Below, piece by piece: positions 49,742 through 62,125 of a stretch of DNA of 64,000 nt. Positions within the stretch are counted from its first letter, which is position 1. Each line of letters starts with the position of its first letter. The position numbers and the translations under genes were made by a program. The stretch covers positions 21,701,946 through 21,765,945 of the forward strand of contig CM043969.1 in NCBI GenBank assembly GCA_014529385.2. The letters are read 5' to 3'. The stretch comes from Adiantum capillus-veneris (Eukaryota; Streptophyta; Polypodiopsida; Polypodiales; Pteridaceae). A model generated the notes under the pieces. That model did not search any database and was not told where the DNA came from. It was given only the letters and a program-made list of their open reading frames with translations.

Positions 49742-51700
49742 GGTTGGTTGGCGGCCGCCATAAGAGAGAGGGGTAGTTGAGGCGTGCATGGTTCCAGTGA
49801 AAACACCTTGCATAGGTGCTGGTGAGCCATGAAGGTGAGTGGAGTTGAATGGATGGATTAATTGCAGGCGTCTTTGCATGCCAAAAGGAAGGTGAACATA
49901 GTGCGTAATTGTGTAAGAGTGGCAGATGTTTGTTGTGACGGAGCTTCTTTTTTTTTTCCTACATGGATGTCCAAAGAGTTTTGTAGCTATCCAAAGCATG
50001 ATTTCGTGGTACAAAAAGGACTGTCTTTGACAGCACCCTTGACAAATCTTTGAGTTACAATGTATACATGTCACATGAAAAACTACCTATCATACTTTAT
50101 ATTAGTGGATAGGTCTTTAAAAGAAGAATCTAAAAACACAAGGTCCAAATTTTTTTGACCTAAACTACAAAAATTTTACCAGTCCCCACTTTTTCATTGG
50201 TAGAAGTAAAATAGGTCCTTTTTTTGTACCACCAAACCACGCTTTCACCAGATTGAACAACTTTGAGCGTTTATTTTGGTGCATGTCTACAAGGCATGCA
50301 CAATATTGCCGTCATCCCAAGATGCCACACCCCCCATGCTATTGTGCGACGACAAAGACTCAAACTAGAAAAATGCGGCTGTTGTAGGTTAAAAACAAAA
50401 GTTCTCACTACTAGACTACGGATCTTCCTCCCAAATTCTTCATTATTGTGTCCAATCCACTACCGCTATGCATTGATGAGATCTCCTATTGCCTCATCTT
50501 GCGTTTTCCTCAACCCGAGGCACCCATGCTGTGCTTTTGTTTTTCATCATGCTACAGCTTGTCGCCTCTAAAATGTTATAGAGGAGGCTGCCCTATTGCG
50601 ACAGAAAAAAAGAGGTCCAATCAGCATAGCTCTCAAAAGTCCCCTTTTCTTATTTTATTTATGGGTTTGTTTCCGATGATTAGGAGTACATGTTTGTCAC
50701 CATCCCTGAAGTCTTAAAGGCGTTAAAGTTTCCATTTCACCAAACTCTCTGGCTACCAAATAATTCACAGAATGTTGTTGATTCAGCATCAATTTGATTG
50801 GAGATCACATTGAGAGCCTCTTGGGATTGTCTCCCACATAGTAATGTAGATCGACTAATGGAAGAGCTTCAAAGTCTATTGGCAATTAGGCTATGATCTG
50901 TTTCTTCTCCTCATCCCCTATACTCCCTTTCAAGGTCACTTATTATTATCCTATATATTTCTTCATTGGCCATTATCTTAATAACTAATCAAGAAAAGAA
51001 CTTACAATTTCTTCTTCGTTATTATCTTATCAAATTCACTATATCAATGCAGATAGGAAAAATAGTTTACCTCCCTATCTTCTCTTTCATAAAATAATCA
51101 AATCTTAGCTATACAATTTGTCCACATGTTGCTATTACTTGCAAGCTACTTACATGGTAAAATGGACCTTTACAACATTCTATCCTTGCTGATTAAGAGA
51201 AAGGACTATGTACGATAACACAGGAAAAATAATAAAAATTCCATGCAAAGAATTTAAGTTGACCCAGAAGAAATGAGCAATTTGATAGTAAAGAGAAGGA
51301 TATCAAAAATAGCACAACGTAGCTCATAAACGACAAACATGCATACCTACTAATCGTACTTGCACATAATCCGAGCTATATCCAAGAGAAGAGAGACAGA
51401 GTGGAAGAGCACGAGTGCAGGTGCACCTCCTAGAGCGGAGTGCTACTCCAGCATGGCGAGAGAGGAGAGGGATGAAGAGAGAAGAACAATGGAGACAGTG
51501 GGTGCAATATCTCCCCGTGCAAGAGTGAGTATTTTCCTCTTACATATATTTTCTCATAGATTTTTTGAGTGCGCAGGGACGCTATTTTTAAACTAGGAGA
51601 GCTAGTAAGGTACACCACAAGACTCCACTCAACTACACCTTTTTTATGTAGACAATTATTTCAACTAGCACTCAGTGTATCTTTGTGTGTTTTCTTGCAG
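49739..51700. other. Unassigned non-coding DNA
   Basis: AT-rich with short meaningless frames. No domain or structural RNA was recognised. The right end borders a splice acceptor-like TTTTCTTGCAG at 51690-51700 that opens the next transposase exon. Confidence 0.5.
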
Positions 51701-53960
51701 ATTTGTGAGCGCCAAGGAAATAAAAATAGATGATATCCCTGCTGCTCAAACACTTGAAACAGAAACTGTGTGTGCCATTGAAGATGCATTTCCTCGATTG
51801 TTCCTTCTTAGTCAAATTCACCTCTTGGTTCCTGTGGTGGAGGAGATCGCTGTATGTGGAGTAATACACGCACGATGGATGTTCTTCTTAGAGAGGTTTT
51901 TAAACACTCTCAAAGAGTTTGTGCGGCTACGATCTCAACCAGAGGCATGTATAGCCGAAGGGTGGATCATTCAAGAGGCATTTGTTTACATATCAGAGTA
52001 TTTAGCACAAGTTGATCCTTCAATGCCTCGCATGTGGTCAGACGAGGAAGATACAAGGATGACTTCACACTTGCCAAGTGGAAATAGGAAACTACTTAAC
52101 ATATATGGATATGAATCTATCCCGAGTGGTCAATAACTTTTGTATTCTCAATGCAAAGATTATGACCAAGTGGGTGGATTTGTGGATAGTGGCAAAGGCA
52201 AGGCGTTTTCAAGAGAGGGAAGCATGGAAACAAGCACATGGAGAAAGGAGGGCACCCCCAGTTCCTAGACACCTTGCATGTTTCCCAGATCTCATTAGTG
52301 CAGAGTGGATTCATGAGAGAATGACCAAGGCAAAAGCGCACGGAGAAGACATCACCAGCAAAGAATGGGAGTATGCATGAGGCTGCATACCAAAGGTGGA
52401 GTACTCATATACCTAAACCATATTGTAATTTTTTTTCTTGAAATTATCTTTAGCACTAGTTTGGTACCAAAACATGACACTTTAAGTGTCCTTTTTAACC
52501 AAATTTAAATTAAATGCTACTTGCATTAGACGGGTTATTTAAGAAACCCCTCTTGATATGCTTAAATATGTTAGCTATAGGGTCTTTTAAAAATATAACC
52601 TTGCATTTTAGAATGTATCAAGATCAAGAACTATACTCATCAAGTTGACCCTCGTAAGACTGCGATTGACGATTTGAGAAATTGCCTTTATAAGCTGAAG
52701 AAAAATTGAAGCGACCTTGTAGAAAATTTTAGGTGACTCTTCCACAATTTTGCTATAGATAATTGAAAGTTTCATGTGCAAAAAAATTGACTTTGGAGTA
52801 TATAAAATAATGGAAAGTTCCATGTGTTTGATAAGGTCATTTCAAGCATATCGTTGTATACAAAGAAAAATATTTTTTTGATGTATTTGTGAGTTTTAGA
52901 AAGTGATACATTGCTTGCCCTTTCCATTGAGCACTCAAGGTGGCAAGTAGAAGGGCTTTGGTATGGATTTTTTTTGGATCATTTTAAATATTCAAAACTG
53001 CATAAGAGAAAACTTTCATATTTTCATTCTTGAGACATAAGCATTCAAAACTTCAAATAATATCAAACTTTCCCTGTCGATCAACTAAATGTATCAAAGT
53101 ACGTGGTACATACACAATTGGGGTGCCTAAAACCTTGGTTTCAATGTTATTATGGAGAACTCAAGATTTTCAAGAGTTTTTGCACGATAAAAAATTCAAG
53201 ATAGAGTTCAAGCAACGAGATTTAATTGAGTTAGGGAGCCCAAAAAATACGTAGTTCCTTGGTTTAAACATATAAAGTCATTTGTAGTTGTCAAATTGCA
53301 CTATAATATTACCAATTTCCTGAGGGGACCTTTGGAAGACCAAAATTATGCTCTTATTCAGCACGTGCTCAAGTATGAAATTATGTCTATAGCTTGCATG
53401 TGACCTGAAAACTTATCTTTGAAGTGTATTCCATTATTTTGCAACACTAAGTGCTAACACTTGGCTTTTATAAACATAAAAAATGCCATCTCTACAAAAA
53501 GATATAATGAATTTATGATATTTTTGAAAAAACAGCTTGAAATTTTACTAAAATTTATGTCTTAGAACTTACCAGAATTCTCTCCATATAGATTGTATTT
53601 TGATATGGAAAAAAATCCAGTGTTTTCTTTCCCTCATAACCAATCTATGGTAGAAGCAAGGAGTAAAAAACATCTTTCTAGCTTGACAAATAAATTGCCA
53701 AAACTTGATAGAAAAACAGGACACTTTAGTGTCTCAGGACACCTAAGTGTCGAATTACAGAAGTAGTGTTAACATGTATTTGATGAATTAAGATATTTTT
53801 CTATTTTTTAGTGCCTTTCCTTTAACTCTATGCGGTCAAAGGGTCGTCACTTTCGTACGCGCCACATTGACGAGCATAGAACCACCATGGATTATGCCAT
53901 CATGGGCAACTTTGAAACAGACGGTGATGAAGCCAAGTACTACGGAACTATTGAAAGGAT
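51701..53960 (+). pseudogene. Second CACTA transposase remnant (DUF4218 and DUF4216)
   Basis: A diverged relative of the TNPD-like gene at 13510-17065, on the opposite strand. 51,701-52,380 encodes DUF4218 (HARWMFFLERFLNTLKEFV; ISAEWIHERM; KEWEYA) with a frame change near 52,080-52,130. It ends with TGA where the intact relative has an Arg codon. At 53,820-53,960 the DUF4216 start is recognisable (KGRHFRTRHIDEHR, AIMGNF, YYGTIERIL). It is broken by a (CA)n tract at 53,965-53,991. The 1.4 kb between the two (52,395-53,812) is AT-rich and shows no gene. It may be an intron enlarged by insertion. TNP2 and clear terminal repeats were not found. Confidence 0.85.
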
Positions 53961-53961
53961 A

Positions 53962-53995
<34 letters not shown>

Positions 53996-54099
53996 TAGAC
54001 ATTAGAGTTGTTAGATTCAAAGATTTTGTACCTCTTTCATGTTTGGTGACGTAGGTGCTTCTTGCTTGCTTGGTTGATTTTTTGTTGTAGGTGTGTGAT

Positions 54100-55097
54100 T
54101 ATTTCGTAGATACTTGCTTGATTTCTTGGTGTGTATTAGGGAGAGAGAAAAAGGAGAGAGGAAAAGAGAGGGAGAAAGAGAGACTAGCATAAATTTAATG
54201 GTTAATGTTAAATTAATGTTAAAGTAGAGATCATTGTAGATTTGATGATTAATGTTAAATAAATGTTTAAGTAGAGAGAGACAAAGTCAAATTAAACATC
54301 GCACCTATACATTAAACTTGTTGTATTTTTAATGTTAAATTAATGTTAACTTAGAGTGAATTGATGTGTATGTTAGATTAGAGGAATAAAAATAGAGAGA
54401 CAAAAAGACAAAAAATAAACATTAGGTATTAAACATTAGAAAACTGATAGAGTATGATAAAATGTACATTAAAAAAAAGGTTTAGAGAGAGATTAGAGAG
54501 AGAGAGAGAGCGATTAGAGGGAGGAGAAGTATTTAAATAGTGTAGATTCGATGAGAGAGAGAGAAGAAGAAAGATTAGAGAGAGGAAAAGAGGGATAGAG
54601 GGTGTAGAGAGAGTGGAGATAGAGAGGAAGTAGGGAGAGATTGTTAGATTAGAGAGAGAAACAAGGATAGAGGGTGTAGAGAGGGAGAGAGCATAGATAA
54701 AGGTACAAAGATAGAGATTATGTGGAGAGAGAGTCAAGATTAGGGGATAGAAAGAGTAGAGAGAAGATAGAGATAGATATTAGGTAGAGAGTAGTCGATG
54801 GATAAGGTTAGGATTTATATAGAGATTAGAGTGTAGAGAGGTGTACATAGACTAGATAGAGTGGGGATAAAGATTATGTAGATTAGGTAGAGAGGGAGAA
54901 TACATAGAGAGTAGCAATAGAGAGAGTCGAAATTAAGGGGTAGAGAGAGGGTAGATATAGAGATTAGATAGATAAGGTTAGGGTTTAGAAAAAGATTAGG
55001 GTGTAGAGAGAGGTGTGGATAGAGTAGATAGAGAGGATGTAGAGATTCAATAGATTAGGTAGAGAGTACGTAGAGAAGGTGCAAAGATAGAGATTAG

Positions 55098-55135
<38 letters not shown>

Positions 55136-55590
55136 GGATAGAGGTTAGGATATATATAGAGGGAATAGATAGAGAGACGGAGGATACATAGAGTGTAGAG
55201 ATAGATAGAGGGATTAGAGAGAGTGTAGATATTTATCTCTATTTAGTGCTCTCTCTATGTTTAGAAGGTTGAGAGTCTGAGGGTAGAGATAGAGATTTAG
55301 GTATAGAGTGAATAGAGAAGATTAGGATTTAGGAAGAGATCAGAGAGGTGTGGATAGAATAGATAGAGATGATGTAGATTTTAGGTAGACTAAGTAGAGA
55401 GGGAGGATATGTAGAGAGTGTAGATAGAGATTAAGTAGAGAATAGATAGATAAGGTTAGGATTTAGGAAGAGATTTGGGTTTAGAGAGAGGTGTGGATAG
55501 AGTATATAGAGGGAGTACAGAGGGTGTAGATAGAGAGACGGAGGATGCATAGAGTGTAGAGATAGATAAAGGGGCTAGAGCCAAAATGAT
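54100..55590. repeat. Purine-rich degenerate minisatellite
   Basis: About 1.5 kb made almost only of A and G with T on the plus strand (AGAGAGA, TAGATAGAG, GATTAGGTAGAG). A longer unit around AAGGTTAGGATTTAG ... GTGTGGATAGAGTAGATAGAG recurs near 54,800, 54,970, 55,318 and 55,450. A perfect GA tract lies at about 55,106-55,133. No gene is present. Confidence 0.85.
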
Positions 55591-56660
55591 CTTGGTTCTG
55601 GGTCCCCTTATATCTCTTGGAACCCATTTTTTTGGGTCCTCACCTGCAGCTTGGCGGCTGCTTTCGTATGTCTACTTTTCTCTTTCAAATCTCGCCTTCT
55701 TTTGCTGAGGTTCCTCTTGGTGTGTTGTTACTGCTTTCTTTTTCATTTCTTCAATCCTTGCCCGTCTTTATTCATTGTTCGAGCTTTCACTGCTATGAGC
55801 TTCATGGGAGCTTTCTGCAGATTCTTCGTCTAACTTATACACTCTCTTTGTTGAATGCATGGTTCTTGGAGAAGATTGAGCAACCACAATCCAGGTGTTC
55901 TGATCTGGGGCTGCGGCAAATTGTCGGCCATTCCAATAGCATGATGTTCTATTCTTGTCAACACTTCAGGAGCGCCCAGATATTTGATTTTGACTTCTTT
56001 CTTTGTTCCTTTCAATGTTGTAAGCACATACTGCGCATGATCAATTGCCTGCCTGGTTGTCGACTTCAACACTTGAGTGAAGGTGGTCGCAACCGCATAG
56101 TTTGGGGTGGTGTACCGTGGTGATCTCTTTGATAAGAAGTGGAAGTGTTGATGGTATAGGCGACTTGGTTCTTCCACTTGCCTTTGGATGAGATCTGAAA
56201 ACGTGGCAGCAGCAATCTCTTTGGTAAATGTGCATGCTGTTTTTCTATCTCTGGCCTGCATCATCATACCTTTAGTCAGCAGCTTTAGTGCTTTGGCCAC
56301 TATCTCCCTTGTGATTACTACTTATACCTTCTGCCCTTGTTGATTAGTGATTTGGGTTGACCCATCCTCTTTGATTGTGGATAATAGCTCATATGCCTTT
56401 TGGAAATCGACGCTGCATGGTTCCTGGTCGTAGAAGTCCCTGAGGCCCAGCCTTTTATTGGCTTATTTGGTGTCTCGCTTTGCAGCTACATCATATATAT
56501 CTTTTGGTAGCATTTGTAGTTCTACTTGATGTCCTTCTTTGCTCTTGAATCTGCTCGCAAAAACCGTGGTGTTGTTTTCTTCAAGCTGTTCCTTAGACAA
56601 GTACGTTGCCTTTGCCGTCTTCATTGAACTTGGATCTAGTTTGTAGGGTAGGAAACTCTT
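55560..56660 (-). pseudogene. Decayed relative of the coiled-coil ORF3
   Basis: Minus-strand frames with at least two in-frame stops (near 56,460 and 56,320). Matching blocks are FYDQEPCSVDFQKAYELLST against FFTSRPSGVDTRRVYELATS, SPRYTTPNYAVATTFTQVLK against PQKYTTPPHAIATTITWALK, and APEVLTRIEHHAIGMADNLP against GAEILTRIAYEAIGARDQWP. A downstream PKKWVPRD aligns with EEKWMPDP. The protein is thus a family rather than a one-off, but no flanking LTR or gag-pol was linked to this copy. It lies outside the Tat-like element that begins at 56,946. Confidence 0.8.
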
Positions 56661-56945
56661 GCAACTTCTCTTTCTAGGACACCAATTTCTTTGCCTTCTG
56701 AGCAGCTTGCACTGCTCTTGTTAAGTGAATACAGTGCCAAAGTTAGAAAATTCTGCTAATTCCGTTTGGAAATTCCCCGAGTTTGAATTGCTGACAATTG
56801 ATGTTCATTTTACTTCAAATCCATTTTGGAGCATGCATAGATGCATAAAAACATGTAGAGATCAAAATGATGCAGTTCAGGCAAGAGTCCTACCATCACC
56901 CCCCACCTCTTCTCTCGACTAGCATGTGTCAAAAGCTACAAACGT

Positions 56946-58160
56946 TGATGGAGCAAAAGACGTCGTGCGCACACTCACACACCCAGACAACTCAACACCA
57001 CACAATAAATTTAATTGAATTCCAACCTCACTCACCAACACTCAAAAGCTCCCTGAAAATTCTACCCACAAGCTCAATTCAAACTACAAACGTCTCGACC
57101 TACAAGCCCTTGCCTGCCCGCAGACACTACAAGGTGAGTCGAGGTGATCAACACTTGAAATCACGCTCGATGGTGACCAAAATATACAAGAAAAACCATA
57201 AAAAATCCAAAAACCTAAGCCAAAAAGGTCCACTCTCAAACCATTGCAAAGCCTTCACCAAACTCCACTCTGTTGGACTCTTTGGAGTAGCGCCAACCCT
57301 AATGGCACCGATACAGGGTCACATAGTCTTGCAGAAAGCCGCACCTTCTTTCCTCAATTCCTTGCACACACACATCCAGGGAAACCTAAAAAATCTCATA
57401 GACTCTCCGAAGTGCAAAATTGAAGAGAGAAAGCTCTCATTCACTCCGCCACACACTCGAAAATAGGACGCGAACGCAACGGGACTGCACTAGACCACCT
57501 GTAGGAACCCTGCTTCCTCCCACACACAGAGAGGTGAAAGTGTTGATATTGCTCTTCAAAAGTTCTCCCTCAGCTGGAACACTCAGGTCACCGTGAGTGA
57601 TGTGGAAATTTGAAGCCTTTTCACACCTTTTTTGGCCCAGTTTTGGTCAATTTTGACCCCCGACGGACATTTTTCTCGGGAAAAATCCCAAACGGACTCT
57701 AAAATTCACCAGAATTTGTACCCTTTATCCTTGATACCCAAATAACTTTGCCAAATCTTCACATTCTATTTTTGACCACTTCTAGGATTGTGCACGCATC
57801 ACCGCAGATCAGGCACTGTAAAATAGACAGTTACTGCATGTCCCAAACTTCTTGAGCGGGATGAGAGTACCCACACTTTTTGGTTGCATTATTTACATTC
57901 TAGAAAGCTCCAACACATTCTCTAGAGACAAAATAAGCCACCTAGAACCATATCCAAGGCCCCGATACCCTATCCGGGCATGTACATGTGTTCGACTGCT
58001 AGCGCGCGAACCTGACTATTCACAATGTGTACACGTTGCATCCTTTTTTGAACTTGAAACCACTTTGTAAAGCTCCCAAATGCATGTATTTACATATTTT
58101 TGTACATATGACCATGCACATAAACGCTACTTTGTACACACTAAAAGCGGTCTATCATCA
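56946..58160 (-). repeat. 3' LTR of the right-hand gypsy element
   Basis: 1,215 bp. Its first 606 bp on the plus strand match 63395-64000. A polypurine stretch (AGAGGGTGGGCAA on the minus strand, 58161-58175) directly adjoins it. Frames inside it are not genes. Confidence 0.9.
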
Positions 58161-58171
58161 TTGCCCACCCT

Positions 58172-59282
58172 CTAGGTAGAGCATTTATGCTCAACCAAGA
58201 GACTATTTGCATCTGGAACCACATCCCTCGCAAAATATTTCTTCAATCTATAACCATTTATTCTATAGAGAAAACGTTCACCAGAAAAGTTTTCCAACTC
58301 ATAGGTGCCATTATGAAATACATGCTTCACTATGTATGGACCCAACCATTTGTCCCTCACCTTCTTTTGAAAAGTAAAATCCAAGCGAGAATCATACTTC
58401 ATCACCAGATCTCCCTCTTTGATCTCTTTATCTGGCAGCCTCTTATTCATTTTCTCAATCTTTGTCTCTGCTTGTTGAAGATAATAATCACTGGCTTTCT
58501 CTCTATTCATTCGCAGCAACTCTAGAGAAAGAATTCTTTCTTGCAGCTTGTCATTATGCTGATCACCTTGCATTTTGCACAACAACTTCAAGGCATCCAA
58601 CTGCACTTGTATGGGCATAAGAGCTTCTTTTCCATAAACAAGCTCATATGGTGTAAATTGTGTTGACACTCTATATGCAGTTCTATAAGCCCACAAACAC
58701 TTTTCCAAGTCCAAGTCCACTCTTTAGGATTCTCTCTAGCATACTTTGATAGCATCTTCACAATTTGACCATTGCAGTATTCAACCAATTCATTGCATTG
58801 TGGGTAGTAAGGATAAGAATGCCTATGCTGAATTTTCAATTTCTCCATGAGAGCAGCAACAAGTTTTCCCCTAAACCCTGGTCCACGATCAGAAATGATA
58901 ACCATAGGAGCTCCAAACCTGCAACACACCTGTTCATATAAAAACGAGGCCACTCTTCCTGTTGTACATCTTTTACTGCTCTTGCCTCCACCCATTTTGT
59001 CAAATAGTCCACAGCCACAAAGACAATAGCTTTTTGATGCTCAACCAAAAGCTTCCGATTTGCAAACACTTGGCATTCATGGCATGACTTTCACCAAAAA
59101 TAAGCATCTCTCATCATAGAGGGCCAACAGTAACCTGCTCTCAAAATATGAAAGACAACCTGATCTTTGCCTTGATGACCTGTTTCTTCATGGCAGTGCT
59201 CCAAAATCAAGCCTATCTCTTCTTTGTACGGCACTTTTCTCAAAATGCTATCCTTGTAAAGCATGATATCCTCACCTAGCAA
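58172..59282 (-). pseudogene. Integrase of the right-hand gypsy element, broken
   Basis: The zinc-binding part (HCHEETGHQGKDQ, then CHECQ) is interrupted by a stop near 59,091. After CHECQVFANRKLLVEHQK the text jumps straight to IVFVAVDYLTKWVEA. The usual stretch of about 30 residues that holds the first catalytic Asp is therefore missing. The second Asp (SDRGPGF) and the Glu (ELVEYCNG) remain in a shifted frame. The C-terminal domain (GDLVMKYDSRLD, WLGPYIVK) is readable. The enzyme cannot be functional. Confidence 0.85.
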
Positions 59283-59318
59283 TGTGTAGTTTCGTGCTTT
59301 TGCAACTATTCTCTTACA

Positions 59319-60370
59319 TCAAACCTTTGACATGCCCTCTGGACATTGCCCTTTACCAAGAAAAACATCTACATCTTGCAATGATTCCCTTCTTGCATAC
59401 AAGGCTTCCTTGACCTTTAAAGGAGCTACCAAGGCATCCAAATTGTCCCTAGCCAATTCATCAGCTTCTTTATTTTTCTCACGAGGAACGTGCTTAAACT
59501 GTATCTTCCCAAACTCATGCAAAAGCTTCTTGATGCCATAAAACCACTTCTTCAAATTGTCTTTCTTAACATTCCACAAACCAAGCAACTGATTCATGAC
59601 TAGCAATGCATCCCCTTTTGCAATGACCCTCTTCAATTCAAACTCAACACACTGCTTCAACCCAAGGAAAAGCGTGAGATACTCGGCCTCGTTGTTACTT
59701 TCAACTTCATCAAGATCATAGGCTCTAGAAAATATTACATCACCTTTCGGGTTCTTAATGACTACCCCACCACTTGCCTTTTGAATAACTTTACTGTATG
59801 CACCATCAAACATCATTGTATACGCATCTGTATTATCTACTTCCTCTTCATGATTATCCTTGTCAACCCTTGGGTAAGATGGAAGCTCCCCCCGATTATG
59901 TACCACTATGTTTGCCAAGTGAGCTTTAACAGAATGATCCACTTTAAACTCAAACTCATACTCTTGAAGCTCCAAAGTCCACCTTAAGATGCGCTTGCTA
60001 GGCTTCAAATGTTGTACTACATCAGGAAAAAGATTCGATGTGGTGAGCACATAGAACTTTTGGGGCAACAAATAGGTTTTTAACCTTCGACAAGCAAGAA
60101 CCAAGGCGCATACCCACTGTTCCATTTCTGTATAGGAGAACTCGCTTACATTCTTCATCTTGCTCTCAAAATAAACTGGCTTGAAGTTCCTTCCTTGATT
60201 TTGTAAGAGAACCGACCAAAAGCTACTGACCCCACACTAATTGATACATAGAAAATTGGCTGCAAGTCAGGAGGAATCACGATTGGTAAAGCACACAATA
60301 CCTCCTTGATACCATCAAAAGCCTGTTTCATGTCTTCATTCCACTCAAACCCTTGGACTCTTTGACTCAA
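59319..60370 (-). pseudogene. Dual RNase H region of the right-hand gypsy element
   Basis: A first RNase H (about 60,370-59,900) is split by a frameshift near 60,157. A second RNase H follows with FDGAYSK, NNEAEY, KGDALL and KEADELA, the four acidic positions of the additional domain. This arrangement is the Tat-lineage signature and matches the nested element. Confidence 0.85.
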
Positions 60371-60373
60371 TTT

Positions 60374-61195
60374 CTAGAGAGGATACACATACTGACATAG
60401 CATCCAAAAAAAACGTGACAAGTACCTGAGCTTATGCACAAATGATGACAAATCCTTTATGTTGCTCAGCAGATCCATAAGCAATAAAGCATTAACTTTC
60501 TCTGGGTCAGCTTTTATTCCATTTTGGGAGACGACATGTCCTAGAAAATGGACTCTGGCATGAGAAAACTTGCACTTCTTTGGTTTGAGTTGCCCACCCT
60601 CTTGTTGAAGCCTTTCAAAACTCAACCTCAACTTCTCCAAATGTGTGACCCTTGAGCTATAACACCCAATTTCATCCATGAAAACACGAATGAACTTACC
60701 CAAGTAGGGACCAAACACTCTATTCATCCATCCTTGGAAGGTAGCATATGCATTAACCAGCCCAAAAGGCATTCTTTTGTAGGCAAAACAACCCCAAGGA
60801 GTAATGAAGGTTGTCTTCAATCGATCTTCAATCGCTATCAAGATCTGAAAGTAGCCAGAAAATCCATCCATGATTGAGTAACGTTCATGACCTGCAACCC
60901 GATTGAGGATTTCATCTAGGAAGGGTAGTGGATAATGATTTCTTTTTGTGGTAGCATTCAAAGGTTTGAAATCAACACATATTCTAAATCTTACATTCTT
61001 CTTGGGCACAATAACAACTGGAGAGACCCATTCAGACTCGTCCACTCGAAAGATGAAATCTGCTTCCAAAAGATTTGACACCTCTTCATGAAGTGCGTTC
61101 TCATGAATGACCCCCAACCTCCTAAGCTTCTGAACCTTTGGCTTGGCACCTTCTTTTAAATTGATTCTGTGCTCGACTCCTTTAGCTCCTTGCAA
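60374..61195 (-). pseudogene. Reverse transcriptase of the right-hand gypsy element, active site changed
   Basis: An open frame of 273 codons with ordered RT motifs (SEWVSPVVIVPKKN, YPLPFLDEIL, MPFGLVNAYATFQ). The catalytic box reads FMDE where F/Y-x-D-D is required (about 60,675), so the second Asp is replaced by Glu. The invariant NAPATF is NAYATF. It stops early at 60374 in the connection region. The enzyme is predicted dead. Confidence 0.9.
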
Positions 61196-61920
61196 CCCTG
61201 TATATTCAGGGCGAATAGCTTTGGAAATCCCTTGAACATGTCTTCATAATCGTTTTTTTCTTTTTCTATCAAGTCCTCTCCTAGCATGCTCCTTACATTC
61301 ACTTTGGCAGTCTCTACAATTGCTTTTGGACTATCCTTCTCCTCCTTGACATTCACATCATGCACCAATGCTTCCTTTTCAACACTTATCCCAAAAAGAT
61401 CAGGACATAATTGCATCAAGCCTTCCTCTACACTTTTTTCTGATGACGTAGACGAAGCATCACTATCATATGACGTGGTTTCTATCGAATCCGTATCTTG
61501 CATCTCCACTAGGGGCTGTGTACGGCTCTCGTGTGTCTTCATGTTGTAGACAATGGTTCTCCCTTTCTCTTTGTCGGGGATGGTGATCAAGCCTGTGCCC
61601 CAATCTTGCTTAGAACCAAGGGTTATAAGACATGGCCTCCCTAAAATGATTGGATACGCATTCTCACTCGCTTGCATCACGTAGCAATCAACCAAGCACT
61701 CAATCCCAAAGACTTTTATCTTGACATCTTCAACTATTCCAAGACACACCTTGCCTTTTTGTGGTTGGCCATCCTCATACGGATCGAAGCATTCACTGAC
61801 ATCTTAACACCTTCTTCCTTCATGATAGCCTAGGTCATGACACACACTTGGGCACCACCATCCACATATGCTTGCACTTTTGTCTTCTTTCCTAGCATAG
61901 CTTCAACTATTGACACCATA
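61156..61920 (-). pseudogene. Protease region of the right-hand gypsy element
   Basis: The active site VDGGAQVCVMT (about 61,840) is followed at once by an in-frame TAG. After a frameshift the second half (PIILGRPCLITL) and an acidic linker follow. The frame overlaps the start of the RT frame by about 40 bp. Confidence 0.75.
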
Positions 61921-62125
61921 TCCCATTGGGTGACCAACCCTCAAGGATGACACCATGCTTTGATGCTTTTCCTTCTTGGAAGGAAGTCGCGTACTCACAC
62001 ACTTGGTCCACTGCCTCCTCAATTTAGCGTTCAAAGCCACCACAACTGACCAAAAGACATATTTGCCTTTTGATTTCGTATGTCCTCGAGACGATATCAT
62101 AATCTTCAACACCTTGGCCAAGGAG

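Noticed and set aside
50228-50450. Possible tRNA-derived SINE
   Set aside because: No A and B box pair at the right spacing and no tail or target duplication could be seen.
55617-56123. 168-codon plus-strand ORF, Leu/Phe-rich
   Set aside because: It is antisense to the ORF3-like remnant. The hydrophobic bias is that of the complement of a charged coding strand.
56866-57466. 199-codon ORF
   Set aside because: Most of it lies in the 3' LTR of the right-hand gypsy element, and the matching segment in the other LTR does not keep the frame.
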